Part shown: one piece after another, positions 56,711-64,000 of the stretch
How the letters are laid out: the number at the start of each line of letters is the position of its first letter
How positions within the stretch are numbered: position 1 is the first letter of the stretch
Origin: Bacteroidales bacterium UBA4116
GTDB taxonomy: Bacteria > Bacteroidota > Bacteroidia > Bacteroidales > Tannerellaceae
Reading direction: 5' to 3'
Assembly: GCA_002381645.1 (NCBI GenBank)
Contig: DFXE01000020.1
Span: 445,490-509,489 of the forward strand
Length of the DNA: 64,000 bases
Made by a program: the position numbers and the translations under genes
Notes under the pieces: model-generated
Told to the model about the DNA's origin: nothing
Database searches by the model: none
The model's input: only the letters and a program-made list of their open reading frames with translations

Positions 56711-57466
56711 ATGCTTGCTAAAAGAATAGTCCCCTGTCTGGATATAAAAGATGGTACAACTGTTAAAGGGATCAATTTTGTAAACTTCCGTGATGCAGGC
56801 GATCCTGTAGAATTAGGGGCCCAATATAGCCGCGACGGAGCAGATGAGCTGGTATATCTCGACATAACGGCCTCACATGAAGGCCGTAAGACATTTACCG
56901 AACTGGTAAAAAAAGTTGCAGCAAAGATAAATATACCGTTTACAGTTGGAGGCGGTATAAACGAACTAAAGGATGTCGAACGTTTACTAAGTGCCGGCGC
57001 GGATAAAGTATCAATTAACTCCTCAGCTTTACGTAACCCTTCTTTAATTGAAGAAATTGCAAAGAATTTCGGAAGTCAGGTATGTGTTGTAGCTATAGAC
57101 GCCAATTTTGAGAATGGGAATTGGCTGTGTTATCTGAATGGAGGACGTATCCCGACAGATAAATATTTATTTCAATGGGCGAAAGAAGCTGAGTCATTAG
57201 GAGCCGGAGAAATACTATTTACAAGTATGACGCATGACGGAGTGAAAACAGGATATGCCAACGAGGCTCTTGCTACATTATCCGAATCAGTACATATTCC
57301 AATTATAGCATCGGGAGGAGCAGGAAGCAAAGAACATTTCCGCGACGCTTTTATACACGGAAAAGCCGATGCAGCATTGGCAGCAAGTGTTTTTCATTTC
57401 AGGGAAATAAGTATCAGTGATTTAAAAAAATACCTTTCAGCAGAGGGAGTCAGTATTCGATCATAA
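56711..57466 (+). CDS. hisF: Imidazole glycerol phosphate synthase, cyclase subunit
   Basis: HisF joins PRFAR and ammonia to give imidazole glycerol phosphate and AICAR, with HisH as partner. The 251-residue barrel has RIVPCLDIKDGTTVKGINF with catalytic Asp11, VGGGINELKDVERLLSAGAD near residue 80, and VAIDANFENGNW carrying the second acidic residue near 130. IIASGGAGSKEHF near 200 binds the second phosphate. Gene order and spacing support co-expression with hisA and hisIE. Confidence 0.97.
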   Translation: MLAKRIVPCLDIKDGTTVKGINFVNFRDAGDPVELGAQYSRDGADELVYLDITASHEGRKTFTELVKKVAAKINIPFTVGGGINELKDVERLLSAGADKVSINSSALRNPSLIEEIAKNFGSQVCVVAIDANFENGNWLCYLNGGRIPTDKYLFQWAKEAESLGAGEILFTSMTHDGVKTGYANEALATLSESVHIPIIASGGAGSKEHFRDAFIHGKADAALAASVFHFREISISDLKKYLSAEGVSIRS

Positions 57467-57478
57467 AGCAAAATATAT

Positions 57479-58075
57479 ATGAAGTTAGATTTCGAGAAAA
57501 CGGGAGGTCTTATCCCTGCGATCATTCAGGATAGCAAAACCGGCAAAGTGCTTATGTTGGGATATATGAATGAAGAGGCATATACCGCAACAAAAGAATC
57601 AGGGAAAGTTACTTTTTTCAGCCGGAGTAAAAACCGATTGTGGATGAAAGGCGAATCAAGCGGAAACACCCTAACTGTAGAAGAGATCCTCGCTGATTGC
57701 GATAAAGATACCTTGCTGATAAAAGCCGTACCGGCCGGTCCGGTATGTCACACCGGCAATGATACCTGTTTTAAGGAAAAAAATAACGAAGATATTCTGT
57801 TTCTCAAATATTTACAGGATTTTATTAAAAAACGCCACCAGGAAATGCCCGAAGGGTCATATACAACCGCCCTGTTCAATAAGGGAATTAACCGTATGGC
57901 TCAAAAAGTAGGAGAAGAAGCAGTCGAAACAGTTATCGAAGCAACAAATGGAACAAATGAAGGTTTATTATATGAAGCTTCGGATCTTATATACCATCTG
58001 ATTGTACTGTTAACAAGTAAAGGATACCGGATTGAAGATCTCGCACGCGAATTAATGAAACGGCATAAAGAATAA
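57479..58075 (+). CDS. hisIE: Bifunctional PR-AMP cyclohydrolase/PR-ATP pyrophosphatase
   Basis: This 198-residue fusion carries out steps two and three of histidine synthesis. The HisI part (about 1-105) has MLGYMNEEAYTATKESGKVT, FFSRSKNRLWMKGESSGNT and the zinc-binding DCDKDTLLIKAVPAGPVCHT with its cysteine. The HisE part (about 110-198) has GSYTTALFNKGINRMAQKVG and the metal-binding EEAVETVIEA. The fusion is usual in Bacteroidetes. It lies 12 bases after hisF and five bases before ftsE. Confidence 0.97.
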   Translation: MKLDFEKTGGLIPAIIQDSKTGKVLMLGYMNEEAYTATKESGKVTFFSRSKNRLWMKGESSGNTLTVEEILADCDKDTLLIKAVPAGPVCHTGNDTCFKEKNNEDILFLKYLQDFIKKRHQEMPEGSYTTALFNKGINRMAQKVGEEAVETVIEATNGTNEGLLYEASDLIYHLIVLLTSKGYRIEDLARELMKRHKE

Positions 58076-58080
58076 TAACA

Positions 58081-58758
58081 ATGAGGGATACGGTTCTTCT
58101 GCAATTAGAAAACATTGAAATAAAACGTGATGAAAATATCATTTTACGCGACGCCACCTTGTCGCTTAACAATGGTGAATTCCTGTATGTAATCGGTAAA
58201 GTAGGCTCTGGCAAGAGTAGTTTGCTTAAATCTTTATATTGCGAAGTTCCATTCAATAGCGGAGAAGCATGGTTAATGAATTACGACCTGCGCAAAATAA
58301 AAAGGAAGGATATACCTTTTCTTCGCCGGAAATTAGGAATAGTATTTCAGGATTTCCAGCTATTAACCGACCGTACGGTAGTGAAAAACCTCGAATTTGC
58401 GCTCAGGGCAACGGGATGGAATAAAAAGAACGAAATAAGAGACCGCATAGATGATGTACTTCACCAGGTAGGTATGCAAAATAAAGGTTATAAGATGCCT
58501 CACGAATTATCCGGAGGAGAACAGCAACGTATCGTTATAGCACGCGCCTTACTTAATGAGCCAAAATTGATCCTTGCCGACGAACCGACGGGAAATCTCG
58601 ATCCCGAAACCAGCGCTCAGATCGTTCAGCTATTACATGATATAAGTACAAAAGGAACGGCTGTTATCATGACCACTCACAACTATACACTTGTCCATAA
58701 CTTTCCTGCACGTATAGTGAAGTGCGAGAATGGATGCCTGAGTGATATAGGAGAATAA
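58081..58758 (+). CDS. ftsE: Cell-division ABC ATPase FtsE
   Basis: This 225-residue ATPase has Walker A GKVGSGKSSLLKSLY, Q-loop VFQDFQLLTDRTVVKNLEFA, signature ELSGGEQQRIVIARALL, Walker B LILADEPTGNLD and the H-loop TTHNYTLV. The DFQLL(T/L)xRTVxxN pattern is characteristic of FtsE, which pairs with FtsX to control peptidoglycan hydrolases at the septum. No ftsX is adjacent. A LolD-type ATPase is the main alternative, made less likely by that pattern. It follows hisIE by five bases and precedes lysC. Confidence 0.87.
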   Translation: MRDTVLLQLENIEIKRDENIILRDATLSLNNGEFLYVIGKVGSGKSSLLKSLYCEVPFNSGEAWLMNYDLRKIKRKDIPFLRRKLGIVFQDFQLLTDRTVVKNLEFALRATGWNKKNEIRDRIDDVLHQVGMQNKGYKMPHELSGGEQQRIVIARALLNEPKLILADEPTGNLDPETSAQIVQLLHDISTKGTAVIMTTHNYTLVHNFPARIVKCENGCLSDIGE

Positions 58759-58767
58759 TTTTTTATA

Positions 58768-58775
58768 TAACTTTG
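58768..58775 (+). promoter_or_regulatory. Candidate -7 box for lysC
   Basis: TAACTTTG matches TAnnTTTG, 42 bases before the lysC ATG. It suggests lysC can be transcribed apart from ftsE. Confidence 0.45.
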
Positions 58776-58817
58776 TAGCGTTTCCTTAAGCAAAAGAACA
58801 ATTTAATAAAATAAAAA

Positions 58818-60131
58818 ATGAAAGTTTTAAAGTTTGGCGGTACATCTGTGGGTTCAGCACAACGAATGAAAGATGTTGCAAAGCTGATCACCAGTAGCCG
58901 TAACATTGTTGTTTTATCTGCCATGTCGGGTACGACCAATTCGCTTGTCGAAATTTCCGATTACCTGTACAAAAAGAATCCTGACGGAGCAAGCGAAATT
59001 ATTAATAAGCTCGCAATCAAATACTACGAGCATGCGGAAGAACTCTATAGCACTGCCGAATATAAACAGAGAGCCAAAGAACTTATTGCTCATCATTTTG
59101 ACTATATACGTACCTTTACAAAAGACCTCTTTACTTTATTTGAAGAAAAGGTGGTTCTGGCTCAAGGAGAATTGATCTCGACAGGTATGATGAATCTGTA
59201 TTTGAACGAGTCGGGGGTAAACTCTGTGCTGCTTCCCGCTTTGGACTATATGCGAACTGATAAAAATGCGGAACCTGATCCTGCTTATATAAAGGAAAAG
59301 CTTAAAAACCTGCTTCAGGAACATTCCGATGCGGATCTTTATATTACGCAAGGATATATCTGCAGAAATGCATACGGTGAAATTGATAATCTCCAGAGAG
59401 GGGGAAGCGACTATACAGCCTCACTCATAGGGGCCGCCATCCATGCAGAGGAAATTCAAATCTGGACAGACATTGACGGAATGCATAATAACGATCCGCG
59501 CTTTGTGGAAAAAACATCACCTGTTCGTCACCTCCATTTTGAAGAAGCGGCAGAGTTGGCTTATTTTGGCGCAAAAATATTACATCCTACCTGTATACTT
59601 CCCGCCAAACTAAATAATATTCCGGTTCGGCTGCTTAATACCATGCAACCGGATGCTCCCGGTACACTCATATCCAATTCTACGGAAAAAGGAAAAATTA
59701 AAGCAGTAGCTGCAAAAGACAATATAACAGCTATAAAAATAAAGAGTGGCCGGATGTTGCTTGCCACCGGTTTCCTTCGGAAAGTATTCGAAATATTCGA
59801 AAATTACCAGACTCCAATCGATATGGTAACAACTTCGGAAGTTGGCGTATCCTGCACAATAGACAATCGCAAACGGCTGGATGAAATCGTAGACGATCTG
59901 AAGAAGTACGGAACCGTAACCGTCGACGACGATATGGTGATCGTTTGTGTTGTAGGAGATTTGGAATGGGATAATGTTGGCTTTGAAGCAAGTATAGTGA
60001 ATGCCCTGAAAGATATTCCGGTCAGAATGATTTCTTATGGAGGAAGCAATTATAATGTATCCCTGTTGATAAAATCCGGAGATAAAAAAAGAGCTTTACA
60101 GGCATTAAGCGACCATCTATTCCAAAATTAA
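58818..60131 (+). CDS. lysC: Aspartate kinase (monofunctional)
   Basis: Aspartate kinase phosphorylates aspartate, the entry step to lysine, threonine, methionine and diaminopimelate. The 437-residue protein has the kinase domain with VLKFGGTSVGSAQRMKDVA at the start, LQRGGSDYTASLIGAAI near residue 195 and IWTDIDGMHNNDPR near 215. Two ACT domains follow (about 305-437; FENYQTPIDMVTTSEVGVSC, then VIVCVVGDLEWDN), where end-product inhibition would act. It has no homoserine dehydrogenase domain. lysA follows 84 bases later. Confidence 0.96.
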   Translation: MKVLKFGGTSVGSAQRMKDVAKLITSSRNIVVLSAMSGTTNSLVEISDYLYKKNPDGASEIINKLAIKYYEHAEELYSTAEYKQRAKELIAHHFDYIRTFTKDLFTLFEEKVVLAQGELISTGMMNLYLNESGVNSVLLPALDYMRTDKNAEPDPAYIKEKLKNLLQEHSDADLYITQGYICRNAYGEIDNLQRGGSDYTASLIGAAIHAEEIQIWTDIDGMHNNDPRFVEKTSPVRHLHFEEAAELAYFGAKILHPTCILPAKLNNIPVRLLNTMQPDAPGTLISNSTEKGKIKAVAAKDNITAIKIKSGRMLLATGFLRKVFEIFENYQTPIDMVTTSEVGVSCTIDNRKRLDEIVDDLKKYGTVTVDDDMVIVCVVGDLEWDNVGFEASIVNALKDIPVRMISYGGSNYNVSLLIKSGDKKRALQALSDHLFQN

Positions 60132-60182
60132 TAAAATATATTGAAATTCCCGGATTAAAAATGTGTATGATGAACATTATAA

Positions 60183-60213
60183 TTTGTGGAATTATTTTGT
60201 AAAAATATTTTTG
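60183..60213 (+). promoter_or_regulatory. Candidate promoter overlapping the lysA start
   Basis: TTTG at 60183-60186 and TATTTTTG at 60206-60213 are 19 bases apart, a textbook Bacteroidetes -33/-7 pair. The predicted transcription start coincides with the ATG at 60216, so the mRNA would have no leader. Confidence 0.5.
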
Positions 60214-60215
60214 TC

Positions 60216-61373
60216 ATGTTAAAAGGAAATTTCCCAGTAGAAAAATTTGAAACTTTGCAAACGCCTTTCTATTATTACGATGTTGATTTATTAAAAGAAA
60301 CATTGAATGTAGTCAAGGCCGAAGCAAGTAAATACAATTATCATATACACTATGCAGTAAAAGCCAATGCCGAGCACCGGATCCTTTCTATCATTTCGGA
60401 AAGCGGATTGGGTGCCGATTGTGTAAGCGGAGGTGAAATACAAGCCTCGCTTGATGCAGGATTTCCTGCCGGTAAGATCGTATTTGCAGGAGTAGGCAAG
60501 GCCGATTGGGAAATTAACCTCGGTTTAGATAATGATATCTTTTGCTTCAATGTTGAATCTGCTGCCGAATTACAGATAATCAACGAACTGGCAGCAGTTA
60601 AAGAAAAAACGGCTCCTATTGCTTTTCGTATCAATCCGGAAGTGGATGCACATACACATGCCAAAATCACTACCGGAATGAAAGAAAATAAATTCGGTAT
60701 TAACCTGGGTCAGCTGAATAACGTATTGGATGATCTCATGATGCTGAAAAACGTGAGATTAATAGGAATACATTTCCATATAGGATCGCAAATTACAGAT
60801 TTATCCTCTTTTCAGAATCTGGCAATACGTGCAAATGAAATACAGGAAGACCTTGAAGCACGTGGAATCCACGTTGAAAATATAAACTTCGGAGGCGGTT
60901 TGGGAATTGATTACTATCATCCGAACCACTTGCCTATCCCGGCATTCGAAAATTACTTTGCCGTCATACATAAATTACTGAAGGTACGCCCCGGACAGCA
61001 GGTTCATTTTGAACCCGGCCGTTCTATTGTAGCGCAATGCGGTTCATTAATTTCCAAGGTATTATATGTCAAAGAAGGAGAAACAAAAAATTTCGCCATA
61101 TTGGATGCCGGATTTACGGAATTAATTCGTCCGGCAATGTATGATGCTTATCACCGCATTGAAAATATATCCAATGACGATGAAATTGAAATATACGATG
61201 TAGTTGGCCCTATATGTGAATCTTCGGATGTTTTTGGCAAAGATATGGAATTAAACAAAGCACATCGCGGAGACCTGGTAGCCCTTCGTTCAGCCGGAGC
61301 ATATGCACAGATTATGGCATCGCAGTATAATTGTCGAAAATTGCCGGTGGCATATTTTTCGGATACAATCTAA
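60216..61373 (+). CDS. lysA: Diaminopimelate decarboxylase
   Basis: LysA decarboxylates meso-diaminopimelate to lysine with PLP. The start is taken at ATG 60216 (MLKGNFPVEKFETLQTPFYY); a longer frame from 60186 would run through the candidate promoter. The 385-residue protein has the PLP lysine Lys49 in HYAVKANAEH, FNVESAAEL near residue 115, the HFHIGSQ motif near 190, FGGGLGIDYY near 225, EPGRSIVAQCG near 265 and the substrate-binding GPICESSDVFGKD near 330. It is functionally linked with lysC just upstream. Confidence 0.96.
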   Translation: MLKGNFPVEKFETLQTPFYYYDVDLLKETLNVVKAEASKYNYHIHYAVKANAEHRILSIISESGLGADCVSGGEIQASLDAGFPAGKIVFAGVGKADWEINLGLDNDIFCFNVESAAELQIINELAAVKEKTAPIAFRINPEVDAHTHAKITTGMKENKFGINLGQLNNVLDDLMMLKNVRLIGIHFHIGSQITDLSSFQNLAIRANEIQEDLEARGIHVENINFGGGLGIDYYHPNHLPIPAFENYFAVIHKLLKVRPGQQVHFEPGRSIVAQCGSLISKVLYVKEGETKNFAILDAGFTELIRPAMYDAYHRIENISNDDEIEIYDVVGPICESSDVFGKDMELNKAHRGDLVALRSAGAYAQIMASQYNCRKLPVAYFSDTI

Positions 61374-61382
61374 ACAACTCTA

Positions 61383-62561
61383 ATGAAATATTTCTTTGCA
61401 TTCAATAACCTTGAATGGATATTATTAGCCGTTTTGTTCATCCTGTTGTGTATACAAATGCTGTATTACCTGATAAGCTATATGCGCCCGTATCGCAAAA
61501 TGCAGGTTTTCGGCAATAAAAACACTCCAGATCAATATCCGCCTGTATCAGTTATAGTGTATGCAAAGAATGAATCCTATAACCTGCAAAAACATCTTCC
61601 TACACTTTTACAGCAGAATTACCCTTCATACGAAGTCATAGTTATTAACGATGGTTCAACCGATGAAAGTGATGATATACTAAAAATATTTGAAAACAGC
61701 CATGATAATTTGTATCATACATTTATCCCACAGGAATCAAAATATTTAAGCCGGAGAAAACTATCACTTACTATTGGTATTAAAGCAGCAAAAAACGACA
61801 TTCTACTGTTTACAGAAGCCAATTGCCAGCCGTTAAGTAAAGACTGGATATCTACTATGGTAAGTAATTATACAGACCAGACAGATATCGTCCTCGGCTT
61901 TTGTGCCTACAGGAAATATAAGGGATTTTTCCACAAACTGGTATCGTACGATAATCTGGTTAACGGCCTGCAATATATCTCATCAGCTTTAAAAAATCAT
62001 CCGTTCAGTGGTAACGGAAGGAATCTATCCTACAGGAAATCACTTTTTTTCGAACATAAAGGATACAGTAAATCTCTTAGCCTTCATGCCGGAGACGACG
62101 ATCTTTTTGTCAATGAAGCTTCCAATCAAACCAATACCCGGGTCGAATATTCACGAAACGGTATAACTGAAATGGCTATGATCGACCGTTTTGCCGTATG
62201 GAAAGAAATGAAAGTATCCCGTACAGCAACGCAGCATCATTACAAAGGAGGGCGGTTATTTTATTACCGTACTGAAAAAATATTATTTATCCTGTTCCTT
62301 GCACTAATTATTATATCCGTCATTACAGGTAGTATTATCAATAATCCGGTTCTAATAATAGCCGGCTTATTATCCTATTTCGTCTTATTCATAACAAAAG
62401 CATTCGTATTACGGAAATCAGCCGCCATGCTTCAACAAAAAATTTTCATCGGCTGGTTACCACTCTTGGAGATTGTCCATCCGCTGCTAAATACATATAT
62501 TTATATTTACCGCCTTTTCAGAGGAAAAAAAGACTATACCTTTACCCTTGGCGGAAAATAA
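61383..62561 (+). CDS. Family 2 glycosyltransferase, membrane-bound
   Basis: This 392-residue protein has one N-terminal membrane segment (about residues 8-30), a GT2 catalytic domain (about 45-275) and two or three C-terminal membrane segments (about 300-375). Motifs are VSVIVYAKNESYNLQKHLP, the nucleotide-binding VIVINDGSTDESDD, TEANCQPLSKDW in place of the usual DxD, GNGRNLSYRKSLF and the acceptor-site DDDLFVNEAS. The closing QxxRW-type motif reads ATQHHYKGGRLF. It starts nine bases after lysA and may be in that operon. The product glycan is unknown. Confidence 0.9.
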   Translation: MKYFFAFNNLEWILLAVLFILLCIQMLYYLISYMRPYRKMQVFGNKNTPDQYPPVSVIVYAKNESYNLQKHLPTLLQQNYPSYEVIVINDGSTDESDDILKIFENSHDNLYHTFIPQESKYLSRRKLSLTIGIKAAKNDILLFTEANCQPLSKDWISTMVSNYTDQTDIVLGFCAYRKYKGFFHKLVSYDNLVNGLQYISSALKNHPFSGNGRNLSYRKSLFFEHKGYSKSLSLHAGDDDLFVNEASNQTNTRVEYSRNGITEMAMIDRFAVWKEMKVSRTATQHHYKGGRLFYYRTEKILFILFLALIIISVITGSIINNPVLIIAGLLSYFVLFITKAFVLRKSAAMLQQKIFIGWLPLLEIVHPLLNTYIYIYRLFRGKKDYTFTLGGK

Positions 62562-62612
62562 AATCGAAGCTTATAGAACCCTGCATCTTTATTATCAGGG
62601 AAACATGCTTCA

Positions 62613-62732
62613 ATGGTTCAGGAAAAATTTACCAACCGGAAAGGTTATCTACCGGAATCATTAAAACAAATGAATGATTATCTGGAAAAGAATCATCTGA
62701 TCAGGAAAAAATTTAAGAATAACAAATCATAA
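62613..62732 (+). CDS. Very short open frame between GT2 and ung genes
   Basis: The frame MVQEKFTNRKGYLPESLKQM continues for 19 more lysine-rich residues to a TAA at 62730-62732. A second frame, open from inside the GT2 end to 62658, reads KIEAYRTLHLYYQGNML. The two might be pieces of one decayed gene joined by a frameshift. I recognise no family and chance is possible. Confidence 0.2.
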   Translation: MVQEKFTNRKGYLPESLKQMNDYLEKNHLIRKKFKNNKS

Positions 62733-62771
62733 TGTTAGATTTGCATGGTATAATAAATATGAAATAATAAA

Positions 62772-63434
62772 ATGAAAACCTGGAAAGAATTAATCGAAAA
62801 GGAAAGTAAAGAAGATTACTTCATCAAACTAATGGAAAAGGTTGATGAAAGTTACCAAAACGAAACCGTATTTCCACCTAAAGAAGAAATCTTTTCTTGT
62901 TTCGACTTATGCCCATACGATAATGTTAAAGTCGTAATTTTAGGACAAGACCCTTACCATGGAGCAGGTCAGGCACACGGCCTGAGTTTCTCCGTAAAAC
63001 CCGGAACAAAAATTCCACCCAGCCTGAAAAATATTTATAAAGAATTGAAAACCGATTTAGGCATCGATGCTCCCAATCACGGCTATTTGGCATCATGGGC
63101 AAAACAAGGTGTATTGATGATGAATACCAGCTGGACTGTCTGCGAAGGAAAAGCAGGAAGCCACAAAAAATTTGGTTGGGCTAAATTCACCCAGCGAGTA
63201 TTGGAAACGTTAAACAATTATGATAAATCTATCGTATTTATTCTTTGGGGAAATCACGCTATCGAGGCCGCTAAAGGAATAAACAATCCAAATCATTTAC
63301 TTTTAAAAGCACCTCACCCGTCACCTTTAGCAGGAGGCGGTTTTTTTGGAACAAGACCATTTTCGCAAACCAACGAATTCCTCGAAAAGACCGGTCGAGG
63401 TGTTATTGATTGGAATATTCCAAATAATATATAA
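62772..63434 (+). CDS. ung: Uracil-DNA glycosylase
   Basis: Ung removes uracil from DNA at the start of base-excision repair. The 220-residue family 1 enzyme has the water-activating loop GQDPYHGAGQAHGLSFSV (Asp60), PPSLKNIYKEL near residue 83, VLMMNTSWTV near 115, LWGNHA near 158 and the minor-groove loop APHPSPLAGGGFFG near 178, with the catalytic histidine. Length is normal. A perfect palindrome ends the unit downstream. Confidence 0.98.
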   Translation: MKTWKELIEKESKEDYFIKLMEKVDESYQNETVFPPKEEIFSCFDLCPYDNVKVVILGQDPYHGAGQAHGLSFSVKPGTKIPPSLKNIYKELKTDLGIDAPNHGYLASWAKQGVLMMNTSWTVCEGKAGSHKKFGWAKFTQRVLETLNNYDKSIVFILWGNHAIEAAKGINNPNHLLLKAPHPSPLAGGGFFGTRPFSQTNEFLEKTGRGVIDWNIPNNI

Positions 63435-63511
63435 ATCGGATAAAAGAAGAAATTCCGAACTAACAACAACTTCTACCGTCCGGTTTTGCACATATAAATC
63501 CAATACAAAAA

Positions 63512-63539
63512 CTCCGCATTTAATTAATTAAATGCGGAG
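63512..63539. terminator. Perfect 28-base palindrome between ung and the OmpH gene
   Basis: The two 14-base arms (CTCCGCATTTAATT and its exact complement) form a hairpin with A-rich sequence on one side and T-rich on the other. It lies between converging genes and is a probable bidirectional terminator. Confidence 0.75.
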
Positions 63540-63564
63540 CCTATATATTACTTAAAATGAAATC

Positions 63565-64000
63565 TTATTTGGCTGCAGGAGAATAGTTCTTATTCAGGTA
63601 TGATATTACTTCTTCAGTTATATTATACGTTTCGGCAGCCAAAAGGATTACATCAGTCGAACGACTGCTGAATATGATCTGATAATTCCTGTCCTGGTTG
63701 AATATCTTCAGCTGGGCAATTAATGAATCACGAAGCTGTTCAGTTAATTTCTGCTGCTCTTCCATTAATTCGCGCGCCAGGCGTTCATCGAGCTGCTGCA
63801 ATTCCTGTTGCTTTTTCATCAGCCTTACCTGTTCCTGCTCTGCCCTTTCACGTGTAAGGAAAGCATTATTCTGTATTTTGCGTTCGAAATCCTGTATTTC
63901 TGTTTGGAGTCTGCCTGCTTGTTGATTAATATTCGCACGTGAATTTTCCTGCTTTTTCATAATCACCTCAAGCAAATCATTATAATAATTGTAATTGAGA
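63565..64000 (-). CDS. OmpH/Skp-family periplasmic chaperone (5' end beyond window)
   Basis: Skp/OmpH proteins hold unfolded outer-membrane proteins in the periplasm. The frame is open from the window end to a stop at 63565, about 145 residues, so the N-terminal signal peptide lies outside the window. The visible part is a long charged helical hairpin (QTEIQDFERKIQNNAFLTRE, then ELMEEQQKLTEQLRDSL) followed by the return strand YQIIFSSRSTDVILLAAETY and NITEEVISYLNKNY, as in Bacteroidetes OmpH proteins. An internal ATG near 63960 exists but would cut the fold. Confidence 0.88.
   Translation of the reverse strand, partial: LNYNYYNDLLEVIMKKQENSRANINQQAGRLQTEIQDFERKIQNNAFLTRERAEQEQVRLMKKQQELQQLDERLARELMEEQQKLTEQLRDSLIAQLKIFNQDRNYQIIFSSRSTDVILLAAETYNITEEVISYLNKNYSPAAK

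Noticed and set aside
1..64000. CRISPR arrays, tRNA and rRNA genes, insertion sequences
   Set aside because: No regularly spaced direct repeats, no tRNA or rRNA signature and no transposase gene were seen. The 22-base palindromes have only three units and no spacers.

Overview
The window is a 64-kb piece of a low-GC Bacteroidota chromosome, most likely order Bacteroidales. The evidence is the promoter style (many TAnnTTTG boxes just upstream of genes and almost no Shine-Dalgarno sites), type IX secretion proteins (PorU and a giant cargo with a C-terminal sorting domain), a Bacteroidetes-type tyrosine integrase, and enzymes such as GH95 fucosidase. Family or genus cannot be fixed from sequence reading alone; a Dysgonomonadaceae- or Porphyromonadaceae-like bacterium would fit. 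No rRNA, tRNA or CRISPR array was seen.

Layout. 1-4.9 kb: smpB, a Yip1 membrane protein, a Nudix-fold transcription regulator divergent from a secreted GH3 glycosidase with a candidate operator between them, and a secreted ABM-domain protein. 5.0-6.7 kb: an AT-rich AraC regulator lying between two inverted copies of an undescribed repeat. 6.7-15 kb: guaA, a membrane coiled-coil protein with a Crp-type regulator, then a TolC/HlyD/ABC-2/ABC-2 export operon without its own ATPase. 15-24.5 kb: Tat-exported sugar isomerase-like lipoprotein, a DUF1080-PHP lipoprotein, the tight lysS-gpsA-pgi-HAD operon, a thioredoxin lipoprotein and an M48 peptidase. 24.5-32.5 kb: an HTH regulator and a 2116-residue T9SS surface protein. 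32.7-38.3 kb: a 5.6-kb genomic island (DUF262/DUF1524 protein, nucleotidyltransferase-HEPN protein, tyrosine integrase) bounded by direct repeats, the left one lying in a terminator that may belong to a small RNA. 38.4-39.1 kb: a second locus of the same repeat family. 39.2-53 kb: porU, GH95 fucosidase, MsbA-like exporter, a decayed family-9 glycosyltransferase, mscL, an Fsr-like MFS pump, an acyltransferase and an ABC-F ATPase preceded by an attenuator-like leader. 53-64 kb: a TPR protein with a degenerate protease domain, a small exported protein, hisH-hisA-hisF-hisIE, ftsE, lysC-lysA, a GT2 glycosyltransferase, ung and an OmpH/Skp chaperone cut by the window end.

Most of the window is ordinary core metabolism. 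The most unusual signals are: (1) a ~308-bp intergenic repeat present twice at full length and twice as a short end, arranged as facing inverted pairs with 19-bp near-identical termini and three palindromes spaced exactly 22 bp apart; (2) the 5.6-kb island and its attachment sites; (3) a compact leader before the ABC-F gene with a five-residue open frame, two hairpins and a terminator-like hairpin next to the start codon. All were found by eye; no alignment or folding program was run.
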